This document shows positions 43,127-52,639 of a stretch of DNA of 64,000 bases, one piece after another (position 1 is the stretch's first letter; each line of letters opens with the position of its first letter). Under the pieces are notes generated by a model, which saw only the letters and a list, made by a program, of their open reading frames with translations, was not told the DNA's origin and ran no database searches. The stretch covers positions 1,350,738 through 1,414,737 of the forward strand of contig CP070750.1 of NCBI GenBank assembly GCA_020348385.1. The letters are read 5' to 3'. The position numbers were made by a program, and so were the translations under genes. Source of the stretch: Candidatus Aminicenantota bacterium. GTDB taxonomy: Bacteria; Acidobacteriota; Aminicenantia; Aminicenantales; Aminicenantaceae.

Positions 43127-44536
43127 ATGGATAAGGAATCTTTTCGACAGTATGGGTATCAATTTGTGGATTGGATGGTGGATTATTTTGCGCAAATCGA
43201 GGCACTCCCTGTGAAACTTCATTTGCGGCCTGGGGAAGTACGCAAGAAGCTTCCGGAAAAACCTCCGGCCCAGGGGGAATCCATGGATAGTGTTTTTAAA
43301 GATTTTCAAGACATCATCCTCCCGGGGATCTCCCATTGGCAGCATCCTTCTTGGTTTGCCTACTTTCCTGCCAATAACAGTCCGCCTTCCATACTGGCGG
43401 AAATGCTCACTGCCGGAATCGGCGCACAATGTATGGTCTGGCAGACTTCTCCTGCCGCCGCAGAATTGGAAGAAGTAGTTATGGAATGGTTGCGCCAGAT
43501 GCTGGGGTTGCCCGAGGGAATGGCTGGTGTCATCCAGGATACTGCTTCCACTTCCACGCTGGTCGCTCTTCTTTCCGCAAGGGAAAGGGCGACAAATTTT
43601 CACGCGAATTTAAAGGGAATCCAGAATACTCTGAGGGTTTATGCCTCGGAAGAAACGCATTCCAGCATCGAAAAAGGAGTGAAAATTGCTGGGTATGGCA
43701 AAGAAAACCTTCGGTATATTCCGACGGATGATAAGTTTGCTATGATCCCGGAAAAACTCGAGGAGTCTATTGTCGAGGACAAAAACAAAGGATTCCAGCC
43801 TGCCTGTGTGGTCGGAACCGTAGGGACCACCTCTTCCACTGCTGTGGACCCGTTAGCTTCAATCGGCAAAATATGTCGTCGCCATGACATGTGGTTCCAT
43901 GTGGATGCCGCTTTTTCCGGGACAGCCGCCATGCTTCCCGAGAAAAAGTGGATGTTCGAGGGAGTGGAATATGTTGATTCTTTCGTGTTCAATCCGCACA
44001 AGTGGATGTTGACCAATTTTGATTGTTCGGCCTATTTTGTCAAGGACTCGGGGACCCTGATCCAGACTTTCGCAGTGCATCCTGAGTATTTAAAAACGGG
44101 CGTGGATGCCGAGGTGAAAAATTATCGCGACTGGGGCATCCAGTTGGGTCGGCGTTTTCGGGCGCTCAAGCTTTGGTTCGTAATCCGATACTACGGGGTG
44201 AAAGGATTGCAAAAAATTGTCAGGGAGCATAACCGTCTGGCCGAGATGGTCAAGGATTGGGTGAAGCAGGATGAGCGGTTTGAACTCATGGCGCCTGTGC
44301 CTGTGAGTTTGGTCTGTTTTCGTCTGAACGATGGCCGTGATGAGGACCAACTGAATGAACTGAATAAAGAATTCCTCGAAAGATTGAACCGGACAGGAAA
44401 ATTGCTCCTGACCCAAACATCCCTCAGGGGAAAATATGTGTTGAGAATGTCAACAGCTGCTAGGCTGACCGAAGAGAAGCATGTACGTGAAGCCTGGGAG
44501 CTGATCCGATCGACTGCAGGCGAGGTGTTATCATGA
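43127..44536 (+). CDS. Group II PLP-dependent decarboxylase (aromatic amino acid type)
   Basis: 469 residues from ATG 43127 with AAGGAGA upstream; an in-frame GTG-type start at 43094 is less likely. The fold opening (YGYQFVDWMVDYFAQIEALPV), HWQHPSWFAYFPANNSPPS and the PLP segment HVDAAFSGTAAMLPE and FNPHKWMLTNFDCSA, with Lys292 as the cofactor lysine, are all typical of DOPA/tryptophan/tyrosine decarboxylases. Removes CO2 from an aromatic L-amino acid to give an amine. Its stop overlaps the next gene, a B3/B4 domain protein. No amine transporter is adjacent. Confidence 0.93.
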   Translation: MDKESFRQYGYQFVDWMVDYFAQIEALPVKLHLRPGEVRKKLPEKPPAQGESMDSVFKDFQDIILPGISHWQHPSWFAYFPANNSPPSILAEMLTAGIGAQCMVWQTSPAAAELEEVVMEWLRQMLGLPEGMAGVIQDTASTSTLVALLSARERATNFHANLKGIQNTLRVYASEETHSSIEKGVKIAGYGKENLRYIPTDDKFAMIPEKLEESIVEDKNKGFQPACVVGTVGTTSSTAVDPLASIGKICRRHDMWFHVDAAFSGTAAMLPEKKWMFEGVEYVDSFVFNPHKWMLTNFDCSAYFVKDSGTLIQTFAVHPEYLKTGVDAEVKNYRDWGIQLGRRFRALKLWFVIRYYGVKGLQKIVREHNRLAEMVKDWVKQDERFELMAPVPVSLVCFRLNDGRDEDQLNELNKEFLERLNRTGKLLLTQTSLRGKYVLRMSTAARLTEEKHVREAWELIRSTAGEVLS

Positions 44537-45234
44537 AATTTATGATCGATCCCACAATTTTTGAAACTTTTCCGGGGCTTAATGTTGGAATCGTGAGGGC
44601 TAAGGGAGTGAATAATCACGGGGATTGTCCCGACCTGCAGGAAAAGATCAAAAATGTCCAGGGGAAAATCAGGGATAATTTCGATGAGGGGACTCTGGCT
44701 GAATGTCCAAAGATTCAAAACTGGAGGAACGCATACACTCTTTTTGGTGCCAAGCCGAAAAAACACCGGAGTTCTGTGGAAAGTCTTTATCGGATGACCT
44801 TGGAGGGAAGAGATTTGCGTTCGATCAATCGGCTTGTGGACATCTACAATTATGTGTCACTCATGCATATGATCCCGGTTGGCGGGGATGACCTGACACA
44901 GGTGCAAGGGGATATCGTTCTTCGGTTCGCGAAGGGAGATGAACCTTTTTTTCCGCTGGGGTCTGACGAGTTACAAACAGCTCGGGAGGGAGAGGTTGTC
45001 TACGCGGACGAGAGGGAGGTTCTTTGCCGGCGGTGGAACTGGCGGGAGAGTGAAAAAACGAAGATGACAGAAGAAACAAAGGATGCGCTGCTGGTATCGG
45101 AAGGTCTCCCTCCGGTCACAGCAGAAGAAATTAAACTCATTGTCACCGATTTGAGCCGAATGGTGCAAGAATACTGCGGTGGAGAAACTAGCCTTAGCGT
45201 TTTAGGGGTCACCATCAATGAATCGCAACTTTGA
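44533..45234 (+). CDS. B3/B4 (tRNA-editing) domain protein
   Basis: 233 residues. The core (about 85-210) matches the B3/B4 domain of phenylalanyl-tRNA synthetase beta chain: SSVESLYRMTLEGRDLRSIN, LVDIYNYVSLMHMIPVGGDDL, then the strand-rich part with RFAKGDEPFFPLG. In PheRS this domain hydrolyses Tyr-tRNA(Phe); free copies are thought to edit mischarged tRNA or act on other esters. Starts inside the decarboxylase stop, so the two are made together. Function in this pairing is unknown. Confidence 0.82.
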   Translation: MKFMIDPTIFETFPGLNVGIVRAKGVNNHGDCPDLQEKIKNVQGKIRDNFDEGTLAECPKIQNWRNAYTLFGAKPKKHRSSVESLYRMTLEGRDLRSINRLVDIYNYVSLMHMIPVGGDDLTQVQGDIVLRFAKGDEPFFPLGSDELQTAREGEVVYADEREVLCRRWNWRESEKTKMTEETKDALLVSEGLPPVTAEEIKLIVTDLSRMVQEYCGGETSLSVLGVTINESQL

Positions 45235-45933
45235 TCGGACTTTTTCTAACAGAACATCCGCAACCTTTTCGGCTCCTGCCCTGTTGAGATGCACCCCATC
45301 TATCGTGAAATGCAGGCCTCTTTTAGCTGCTTTTTTTTCTGTTTTTTCTGGGGTTTTGGCGAATAAAGCATCCAAGATCACACGATAAACGCTCTTAGAG
45401 ACGTAGGGAGAGGTAATTTTTGAGGCCAACTGGGAGATAAAAGCTTCTCGCAAGTCGACAAATTCAACATTCGGGTAGAAATCGGATAGGGCCCGGATGA
45501 TTTTTGAGAGAACGGTCAATTCTTTGTTCCAGTCATTGTTGATATCCTCTCCTATCAATAGAGGCGGAAGTGTGAAAATATGGGTGATCCTGTCCAGCAA
45601 AAATTCCAATTGAGAATTGTAGTACTCCTGGAATTGCGTGTGGTTTTTCGCCCAAGGCTGTCCCCGCAGGCGTTTGGCCAACAGGAATCGCCAACTGGTC
45701 TTGACGAAAACGTCATTCACGCCTATCCAGAGAAAGCCTAAATCCAACCCGGGATCCATATCGATCTGATGGAGACGTCGATACAGGCTTATCACCGTGT
45801 CTCCACCCTTGCCGTAGTTGATCAGTTCGTGTTGAGGTAATTTTTGCCGGAGGATCTCAAAATATGAGGCTCCGGTAATTCCCTCGGTCAGGCTGTCTCC
45901 CAAAAAGGCGATTTTAAGGCCGCTTTTATCCAT
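45202..45933 (-). CDS. SGNH/GDSL hydrolase
   Basis: 243 residues without a clear signal peptide. Block I AFLGDSLTEGI (catalytic Ser), block II NYGKGGDTV, block III LWIGVNDVF (Gly and Asn of the oxyanion hole), and block V DGVHLNRAG (Asp and His) are all in order. It overlaps the preceding toroid protein gene by eight bases and forms the end of the GH172 operon. The 3' end overlaps the convergent B3/B4 gene by 33 bases. Probably an esterase removing acyl groups from a glycan. Confidence 0.9.
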   Translation of the reverse strand: MDKSGLKIAFLGDSLTEGITGASYFEILRQKLPQHELINYGKGGDTVISLYRRLHQIDMDPGLDLGFLWIGVNDVFVKTSWRFLLAKRLRGQPWAKNHTQFQEYYNSQLEFLLDRITHIFTLPPLLIGEDINNDWNKELTVLSKIIRALSDFYPNVEFVDLREAFISQLASKITSPYVSKSVYRVILDALFAKTPEKTEKKAAKRGLHFTIDGVHLNRAGAEKVADVLLEKVRSKLRFIDGDP

Positions 45934-46933
45934 AATACTTCTTCAGTACCCTCAGCGCATTCAACGTAACCCATTTGCTGGGTTTTCCTTTACGCTCTAT
46001 GTTGACTTGGAAACGGCCGTTATAGGTGTCTTCAAGAGGCCACTTTCCGTTTTTGCCCTGTTTGGAGAAAACCAGATCCACGGCCTCTCGCATTCTTTTA
46101 TCTCGAATCTCCAGCCTTGTAAGGATGAGCAGTTGCTCCAGCACATCCGTATCCCACATCCAGGGAAACCAGAGTTTCGTCCATTTGTATTTGGACACTC
46201 GATCGAGGTTGTGACTTTGCCTGAACACGTGATGTTTTAGGAGGAATTCTGACGCATTCTGGATGAAGAGCTTGACACTTTTTGTCCTTCTTCGTGGAGA
46301 GATTTCTGCAAGAGCTTTCAGTCCCTTTACCACGCCCAGAGTGCATGTGTGTTTTCCCCAGCACTGTTCGAACCGGTCATAGGGCCAACCCTGGGGAGCG
46401 ATGGATACACCGTCGTCGAACCTTTGGTATGTGGTGATCCAGTCGATGGCCTGGCGTACTCGGGGATCATCCAGATACCCAAACCTGATCAGTCCCCAAG
46501 TCATGTTGCCCGTAAGACAGGGGATAATCCCGCTATGGTATCCTCCCCCTTTTAAGCTCCCTCGATAGGAAAAACCACCGCTTTTCCTGTCCTGAGACCA
46601 ATCCAGGATAAATTCACATGTCTTTTGCACATGCTGGTCTTGGGGATCAGCCATCAGCTCAGCAAGGATGATAAATGTCCAGACCGATCCCTTGTACTTG
46701 GTCCGGATATAAAAGTCCTCTGCTTTTTCCCAATATCCTCCAGGAGATTGTTTGGCCAGAATTTTTGGGATCACTCCTGTTTTCATGATGTTATTGCGAG
46801 ATGCTTGGACATTCGGTTGAGACACTGGAACCCCCTCAATTTCTGTCAGTGTCAGGTATTGGACGGAAGGATTATTATCCTCTAAAAGCCAGGGGGTGGC
46901 GTCGGCCTGGAGGCGGGATTTCCAGGTATTCAT
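45926..46933 (-). CDS. Alpha/alpha-toroid protein (prenyltransferase/squalene-cyclase-like fold)
   Basis: 335 residues from ATG 46933, which overlaps the GH172 stop. The chain is a series of helix pairs with repeats of the kind GGYWEKAEDFY, GGFSYRGS, RFDDGVSIAPQGWPY and GKWPLEDTYNG, resembling the QW-like units of squalene cyclase and prenyltransferase repeats. No signal peptide and no DxDD cyclase motif was seen, so a sugar-active toroid or a binding protein is more likely than a terpene cyclase. In operon with GH172 and an SGNH hydrolase. Confidence 0.65.
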   Translation of the reverse strand: MNTWKSRLQADATPWLLEDNNPSVQYLTLTEIEGVPVSQPNVQASRNNIMKTGVIPKILAKQSPGGYWEKAEDFYIRTKYKGSVWTFIILAELMADPQDQHVQKTCEFILDWSQDRKSGGFSYRGSLKGGGYHSGIIPCLTGNMTWGLIRFGYLDDPRVRQAIDWITTYQRFDDGVSIAPQGWPYDRFEQCWGKHTCTLGVVKGLKALAEISPRRRTKSVKLFIQNASEFLLKHHVFRQSHNLDRVSKYKWTKLWFPWMWDTDVLEQLLILTRLEIRDKRMREAVDLVFSKQGKNGKWPLEDTYNGRFQVNIERKGKPSKWVTLNALRVLKKYYG

Positions 46934-48963
46934 TCGATCTCTGTTTTCCACCGGAGTTGGCCCTCCGGATCCACGAAACGCACGTAATAACCCCAACCCC
47001 CGCCTCCCTGGAGGACTTTTATCAGCAGTGTGTTCCAGCCTTTTTTCAGAGAGACAGGAATGCGATCCTGATCTGGATAGGCTCCCCGATAGGCCGGATT
47101 GGTGTGGATCAACTCTTTGTTGAGCCAGAGGCGGACCCCATCGTCGCTTCCTACCTGCATGAACGCATCTCTTTTATCAGGTGAAAAGACATAAACCAGC
47201 CCGTACACGATTCCTCTTTCACTGGGAGTGATGCGGTTTTCCAGTCTCATGTATCCTGAGGGTTCTGCCTGGATTTTTTCCCAGCGGAGAGGAATATTTC
47301 CTTTGCCTCGGTATGTTTTTTTTGTATCGATTTCTCTTTCCGGAGGATAGGCCGTCTGGAGGAAACTCATATCCGGAGCATTGAAGGGGCCGATCAGATT
47401 CCAATCGGTGATGAATCTCTGGTCAGAGGGAATCCTGCTTATGTTGACAAAGGCCAGTTCGGATCCGTGAGCCTGTGGAGATTTTCCGATCACTTCCAGT
47501 TTCAGGTGGTTTTCGCCGGAGTATAGACGAACGTTTTTGAGGGTCAACCTGGCTATCTCTTTAGATGGAGAGTACCCTTCAAACATATTCGGTTCCAGTT
47601 TTATGGTATGGGAACCAACCCTTATCTCTTTGGCCGTGATTTTGCCCATATTTGGGCCTCGAAACAGAAATAAATCGAGATCGTACCGTTCTCCGATGTC
47701 CACAGCAAATGAAATCTCGGCGGTGGTTCCGGCCTTGGAGTTTTCTGTCGTGAGCACCGGATACCTGGAGCCAGTTTGGTTGTAATAAGAAGAGATAGAG
47801 AGAGAAAGGCTTTGTGCCTGGACTCTCATTCCTGAGAATTTGTCCTTATAGGTTGCGAGCTTTGTCCCTTTGATTTTTTCCCATTTGGGGAAGACAAGAC
47901 CTCCCGGCGATGGGAGAGCAAACGGCAGCCTTTTTTCGGCAGATGGCAACCGAGGGTAAGGTTTATGCGGTTCGCTTTGATACCAGTAGGCCACCGAGGA
48001 AAAGAGATCTGAGCGATTGTTGGCATGGCCATGCTCAATGGTGACCCGGATAGACTTTTTGAACGGGATCGGATCGGAGATATGAAAGCGATAAACAGTA
48101 GCCTTGGAGCCCGCCAGAAAATCGGATTCCTGGAGAGGACATCCGTAAAACAGATTCTCGTCCTCCCTCATACCCCAAGCATCGGAGAAGTAATCTTCCG
48201 ATCCTGTCCCGTAAAGTGAAGGGAACTCTTCCCCATCCACATAGATCATGTCATCTCCCTCTCCCCACCATCCCATGGTTGTCTGGAGGATGCTGAGATT
48301 GCAGCCCACATAATGGCCTCGGCCGGAAGCTTCACAGATCAGATAGTTTTTACCGGGCTGGCAGGGCATTTCCTGAAGGTATCGGGCATGGAAATAGGGT
48401 GTATCCTGGGGAAGTTCGGGAAGCTCTCTGTAGTCGATATAATAGTAGAAGGCTCCGACGGGCTGTGTGCCTTCGTTGGTGGCGGTGATGCGGGCGGAAT
48501 GACTAAAAGGCATGTACCAGTAACAATTACGAGCCCTTCCTTCGGAAGAACAGCTTATTGGAAGAGAACTAAGATTCCTGTTGAGCCCGTGTCCCACCCC
48601 AAAAAAATCGCCGATCGGAGATTCCACAGATGGAGAATCCTCTCCATCCCAATACATCTTCACGATGATCTTTCTGCCGTAAAAGGATTCGGCCGCTATG
48701 GTAACCCATATGTGATGAATGGCTCCGGGCCCATTGATCTCAGCAAGGGTCACTGTTTCACCCGGAAGGATATTCAGCCTGTCTTTGTTTCCCCCTGTTC
48801 TATCAAAGGAAGAGATGCGTTTGCTGGTGAAGTTTTTGTGCTGTCCGAGATTGCGGAGCCAATCTTGGGCCTTGCACAAGGATGGAATTAGGGATAAAAG
48901 CAAAAAAAGGATCCCGCTTGTCACGAGTTTTTTGCCAAGCCTTTTTGTTTGGTTTGTATGCAT
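46930..48963 (-). CDS. GH172 (DUF2961) glycoside hydrolase with C-terminal domain
   Basis: 677 residues with a signal peptide. The DUF2961/GH172 domain (about 35-390) includes SSFDRTGGNKDRLNILPGE, INGPGAIHHIWVT, GYMPF-like stretch CYWYMPFSHSARI and TGSEDYFSDAWG with the catalytic Glu pair of this family. GH172 enzymes act on alpha-D-fructofuranose and alpha-D-arabinofuranose glycans. The remaining 280 residues hold beta-sandwich segments, ending with a PA14-like WNTLLIKVLQGGGGWG part, so carbohydrate binding is likely. First gene of a three-gene operon. Confidence 0.88.
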   Translation of the reverse strand: MHTNQTKRLGKKLVTSGILFLLLSLIPSLCKAQDWLRNLGQHKNFTSKRISSFDRTGGNKDRLNILPGETVTLAEINGPGAIHHIWVTIAAESFYGRKIIVKMYWDGEDSPSVESPIGDFFGVGHGLNRNLSSLPISCSSEGRARNCYWYMPFSHSARITATNEGTQPVGAFYYYIDYRELPELPQDTPYFHARYLQEMPCQPGKNYLICEASGRGHYVGCNLSILQTTMGWWGEGDDMIYVDGEEFPSLYGTGSEDYFSDAWGMREDENLFYGCPLQESDFLAGSKATVYRFHISDPIPFKKSIRVTIEHGHANNRSDLFSSVAYWYQSEPHKPYPRLPSAEKRLPFALPSPGGLVFPKWEKIKGTKLATYKDKFSGMRVQAQSLSLSISSYYNQTGSRYPVLTTENSKAGTTAEISFAVDIGERYDLDLFLFRGPNMGKITAKEIRVGSHTIKLEPNMFEGYSPSKEIARLTLKNVRLYSGENHLKLEVIGKSPQAHGSELAFVNISRIPSDQRFITDWNLIGPFNAPDMSFLQTAYPPEREIDTKKTYRGKGNIPLRWEKIQAEPSGYMRLENRITPSERGIVYGLVYVFSPDKRDAFMQVGSDDGVRLWLNKELIHTNPAYRGAYPDQDRIPVSLKKGWNTLLIKVLQGGGGWGYYVRFVDPEGQLRWKTEIE

Positions 48964-49029
48964 ACTTGCCCCCTTTACCTCAATGTCTTGTGCATTTTCT
49001 TTTTTAGCTGGTTAATCCAGGTCGGCACT

Positions 49030-50565
49030 TCATTCTGTATTCGGTATGCCGGTTTTCTGGAAGAAGTCCGATGCTTTGGCGATGCGGATTTTCTCCGGAA
49101 TGATATCCAGAGGAAAAGTTTGGTATACCAAATCCTCATCCAAGATTTTTTGGGGCATGTTCGGATTGGCGTAGCTTATCGGAGATGGAGTGTTGGCAAT
49201 CAGATCATTTTTCAAGGCTTCAGCATCCTGGGTGATGATGGCGATATATACATTGTCGGAATTCAGATAGGTTTGGATGGCGTTGTTCACATCCTTGTGT
49301 GTGATCTTGGGCAAGCGTTCCTGGACTTCTGCCAGAAAGTCCTTGTAACCGTAATAACGAGAGTCCATCTGCCAGCCCAGCCGTTCGCCGAGAGTCTGGG
49401 CATAAAGCCGGGTGTAGTTCAGGAGATATTTGCGAACGAGCTGGAATCTTTCCTCGGAGATTCCCTCTTCCACCAGTTTTTTCAGCTCCAGGAGAGCCTG
49501 CCGCAGGACAAAGTGGCGGTTTGAGTTAGCCAATGCTCGTATCCATATCGAGAAATACTGCTGTTGGCGGCAATAATTGGTCCCGGGAAACTTGCGGCGT
49601 CCTTGGATAAAATGGTCGGCATAGGCATAGTCTCCGTAGTTCTGTCCCCGTTCTTCCCGGATTTTCTGGTAGAGATGGGAAAGGCTTTGCCGGTGTTCCC
49701 CGAAGTGAGAACAGGCGATCCAGAGCGCAAAAAAGTCGTCGGAAGACTTCCCGATGGTGTGGGGAAATCCCATAGAGATATTCGTGGCTGGGGTTTGTTT
49801 GTCGGCGATCACGATTTCCAATCCATCTGGCATCCTTTGAGCAGGTAGTTCCAACAGAGGATCGAAACCTTCCGGAAGAACGGCAAAATCATCCGCGACT
49901 TTTGTCGGGAAGTCAGCCGGGTAACCTCCGGCCAATCCGATGGTGATATTGCCCTGTCTGAAGTGTCCCTGGTAGAAGGCTTTGACATCATCGAGGGTCA
50001 GGCTTCTGACGCTTTCTACGGTACCTGAATCGTGGTGGCCATAAGGATGATTCTCGTACATCATCAAGTTCAGGATTTCTTTTCCGAATTGTTCGTCCAT
50101 GTTACCAACCAGGGTTTTCTCTAAGAAGTTAAGCTGGTTTGTCTTCAGCCGGATAAAGTCCTCTTCGCGGAATCCAGGGTCGAGTAGCATGTCCTTGAAG
50201 ATGGCATAAAACTCATCCAGATTATCGATATGGATGGTGCCGATAAAAACGGACATTTCTTTTTCGACCCGGAGGCCCACACGGGCAGCCATCGGGTAGA
50301 ATTTTTGCTGGATTTCCTTGTATGTCAAGGTTTTTGTCCCTCCGTTGGCCAGCAACCTCATGGTGAGCTGACAGATCCCCTTTTTTCCTGCCGGGTCAGA
50401 GGCAGAACCGAAGTTGAGCAAAATCCGGAAACTGATCAAAGGGCTTCCCTCGACGGGCAATAGCTCTGATCCCATTTTTCCTGCTGTCTTTTTGGTGCAA
50501 GAAGCTGCCATGAATAAAGCCACAGTTAAAAAAAGGCTAAGCATGAGTATTTTTGTTTTTTTCAT
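49030..50565 (-). CDS. M16 family non-catalytic subunit (zinc site lost)
   Basis: 511 residues with a signal peptide and a Cys (AASCTKK) that may be lipidated. The M16 fold is clear, but the zinc motif HxxEH is absent: the matching region reads GICQLTMRLLANGG. The substrate-binding Arg/Tyr of the second half, as in many inactive M16 partners, may be kept. GGAGGG before ATG 50565, which overlaps the stop of the active partner. In other bacteria such pairs work as heterodimers in peptide degradation in the periplasm or processing. Confidence 0.85.
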   Translation of the reverse strand: MKKTKILMLSLFLTVALFMAASCTKKTAGKMGSELLPVEGSPLISFRILLNFGSASDPAGKKGICQLTMRLLANGGTKTLTYKEIQQKFYPMAARVGLRVEKEMSVFIGTIHIDNLDEFYAIFKDMLLDPGFREEDFIRLKTNQLNFLEKTLVGNMDEQFGKEILNLMMYENHPYGHHDSGTVESVRSLTLDDVKAFYQGHFRQGNITIGLAGGYPADFPTKVADDFAVLPEGFDPLLELPAQRMPDGLEIVIADKQTPATNISMGFPHTIGKSSDDFFALWIACSHFGEHRQSLSHLYQKIREERGQNYGDYAYADHFIQGRRKFPGTNYCRQQQYFSIWIRALANSNRHFVLRQALLELKKLVEEGISEERFQLVRKYLLNYTRLYAQTLGERLGWQMDSRYYGYKDFLAEVQERLPKITHKDVNNAIQTYLNSDNVYIAIITQDAEALKNDLIANTPSPISYANPNMPQKILDEDLVYQTFPLDIIPEKIRIAKASDFFQKTGIPNTE

Positions 50566-51905
50566 TGGCTCTTCCCTCCAGTTAGGGTCACGACTGTGCT
50601 GTTTGATTTTTTGAAATACTTATTGGCCATGGCCATGATATCCTGAGGGGTGACTTTTTCGAAGAGCTGAAACATTTTATTCACGCTTCCCGGATCTGTT
50701 GTCAGGCTGATGTAAAAGGCAAGTGATCCTGCCACACCGTCTGTGGTTCCCAATGAATTGGCGAATGAGTATTTGAGGTTGGATTTGATATCAGCCAGTT
50801 TTGCTTCGGAAACAGACTTTGTTTTGAGCCTTTCAAGTTCTTTGAGTATCTCCTCTTCCACATACGCAAGGTCCTTCTCGTTTTTAACCACGGAATTAAA
50901 GGTCAGGAGATAAGGGTCTCGCCGGTCCGCGAAGCTGGCGCCCAGGGATTGGCATTTTTGTTCTTCGATGACAAGTCTCTGATAGAGCTCGGATGAGCGG
51001 GAAAAAGCGATTTCTGCCATCAAGTCGAGAGCGGCTTTATCGATGTTCTCATCCGAATAGGCTGGCCCGTGAAATCCGATGACCAGCATCGGGAGTGTAC
51101 GGGTCGGCCAATCGTAATGGGCTCGTTTGGGTTGGGTTTGGGCGGGTTCTTCTGGAGTGACCAGGGTGTAATCTGATTTTTGCCATCCTCCATAATACTG
51201 GTTCACGTAGGCCATCATTTGATCATGGTCGAAATCTCCAGCGACAAGAAGTATCGCGTTATCCGGCGCATAAAATCGTTTTTTATATAACTGGCTGTAT
51301 TCAAATTGGTTAGGCATGTCCAGGATGTCTTCCAGATAACCGAGAGTGGTGTGTTTATAGGAGTGTTTTTCGTATGCCGTATCCCTGAGAAGTTCGAACA
51401 GTCTCCTGGTTGGACTGGAAACGCTGGCATAATACTCGCCCTCGATCACCGTTGCTTCGGTTTTGAGCATCTCTTCGTCATAAAAAAGGTTGATGAACCT
51501 GTCTGCTTCGGCTTTGACCACGCTTTCAAGGTTTTCCCTTCCGGCGAACACGACGTAATAGCAGGTGTAATCATCCGTGGTGTAAGCATTGGTCCCCGCC
51601 CCGATCTCACTAAGGAAATTATCGTATTCTTCGGGAGACATGTTTTCGGTGCCCTTGAACATCATGTGTTCGAAGAAGTGGGCAAAACCGGATTTTCCCG
51701 GCTCGACCTCGTTTCGGGATCCGGAGCGAACGATGGTGTAATAGGAGATTATATTGGGATTGGGAAGAGGGATGGAGACAACTTTGAAGCCGTTTTCCAG
51801 TTCAACGACTTTATAATCGTAGGGAAATATTTCAGAGGCTTGCAGAATTATCGGGGAAAACAGAAGAAGTAGCAGACCCAGGGTAGAAAAAAGATATTTG
51901 TGCAT
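50562..51905 (-). CDS. M16 family zinc metallopeptidase, catalytic subunit
   Basis: 447 residues with a signal peptide. The inverted zinc motif HFFEH is at 76-80, and the further Glu ligand lies in the segment ADRFINLFYDEEMLKTEATVIEGE (about 135-160), key residue in ATVIEGE. Start ATG 51905 with AGGAGG upstream. It probably forms a heterodimer with the following subunit, located in the periplasm or outer membrane. Just upstream of it (51926) lies a palindromic repeat element that may contribute its promoter or leader. Confidence 0.93.
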   Translation of the reverse strand: MHKYLFSTLGLLLLLFSPIILQASEIFPYDYKVVELENGFKVVSIPLPNPNIISYYTIVRSGSRNEVEPGKSGFAHFFEHMMFKGTENMSPEEYDNFLSEIGAGTNAYTTDDYTCYYVVFAGRENLESVVKAEADRFINLFYDEEMLKTEATVIEGEYYASVSSPTRRLFELLRDTAYEKHSYKHTTLGYLEDILDMPNQFEYSQLYKKRFYAPDNAILLVAGDFDHDQMMAYVNQYYGGWQKSDYTLVTPEEPAQTQPKRAHYDWPTRTLPMLVIGFHGPAYSDENIDKAALDLMAEIAFSRSSELYQRLVIEEQKCQSLGASFADRRDPYLLTFNSVVKNEKDLAYVEEEILKELERLKTKSVSEAKLADIKSNLKYSFANSLGTTDGVAGSLAFYISLTTDPGSVNKMFQLFEKVTPQDIMAMANKYFKKSNSTVVTLTGGKSQ

Positions 51906-51925
51906 TTTTTTGTCCTCCTTTTTAA

Positions 51926-52107
51926 CCTGAATTATTCATAAAAAACGTCTATTCTTTTCTGCGTTAAAAATGTCAGGAACTTATCCTGACATTCTTGAAA
52001 AAACTTTTCAAGAAGTATCTATTCATACTCGTAGACGTTTTTTACCCTTCGGGCGAACCAATACTGCTTGGTGCGGGGGATTGGCCTAGGTTCGTGCATC
52101 ATCCAGC
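51926..52107 (-). mobile_element. MITE-like palindromic element, copy B (inverted)
   Basis: Read on the minus strand this copy matches copies A and C: GGATGATGCACGAACC at the start, GGCCAATCCC, GCACCAAGCAG, and ending TGAATAATTCAGG. It contains a 13-base perfect outer repeat, TAAAAAACGTCTA (51939-51951) with TAGACGTTTTTTA (52032-52044), and two perfect inner hairpins, ATGTCAGGA-ACTTA-TCCTGACAT (51970-51992) and TCTTGAAAA-AAC-TTTTCAAGA (51993-52013). Non-coding, in the gap between TrmO and the M16 operon. Confidence 0.7.
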
Positions 52108-52186
52108 TAATGAGAGTTTTGCTGAAAATCCATCAAATAAGCAGAAAATATATACCAAAAACCTCACCACAAAACAAGGATGGCAC

Positions 52187-52639
52187 CTAGCCAAGCCATT
52201 TTTGAAGCCAGCCGAATCTGGCCTCAGGTTTTTGATCTCTGGGCGTGTATGGTTTGATATCCAGGATTGGAGTTCCCTCGATCATATCTAACCCTTGGAC
52301 ACGCAATTTATTTTTGTCCCGGTTGAGGAGCCGAAGCACCGTAAACCCGATGGGATTGGGCCGGTTTGGGCTTCGGGTGGAAAAAATGCCTCTCCGCTTT
52401 TTATCGAACGGGGGATAGGCGTATAGTTTTCTCTCCATGGATTTGTGAAAAAAGAATATCAGGATGATATGGGAGAACCCATCGAGATCATGCAATCCAT
52501 CGGCGAATTCTCCGAAAATCTCCAGTTCTCCCTGGATTGCCTCGAATCCTTTCGGATCGATATTCCGAGATTTTTTGATATCTTTTTTTTCTTGGAAAGG
52601 AGAGTGAACCATCCCGATTGGATTAAAGATTATTTCCAT
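52187..52639 (-). CDS. trmO: tRNA m6t6A37 methyltransferase TrmO-like (TsaA domain)
   Basis: 150 residues, only the TsaA-like domain, without the C-terminal extension of E. coli TrmO. IGMVHSPF at the start, FSHIILIFFFHKS, GIFSTRSPNRPNPIGFTVLRL (the SPxRPNPIG motif) and DMIEGTPILDIKPYTP are the family hallmarks. It would use SAM to methylate t6A at position 37 of tRNA. Its start overlaps the neighbouring GIY-YIG gene by 17 bases. Confidence 0.9.
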   Translation of the reverse strand: MEIIFNPIGMVHSPFQEKKDIKKSRNIDPKGFEAIQGELEIFGEFADGLHDLDGFSHIILIFFFHKSMERKLYAYPPFDKKRRGIFSTRSPNRPNPIGFTVLRLLNRDKNKLRVQGLDMIEGTPILDIKPYTPRDQKPEARFGWLQKWLG

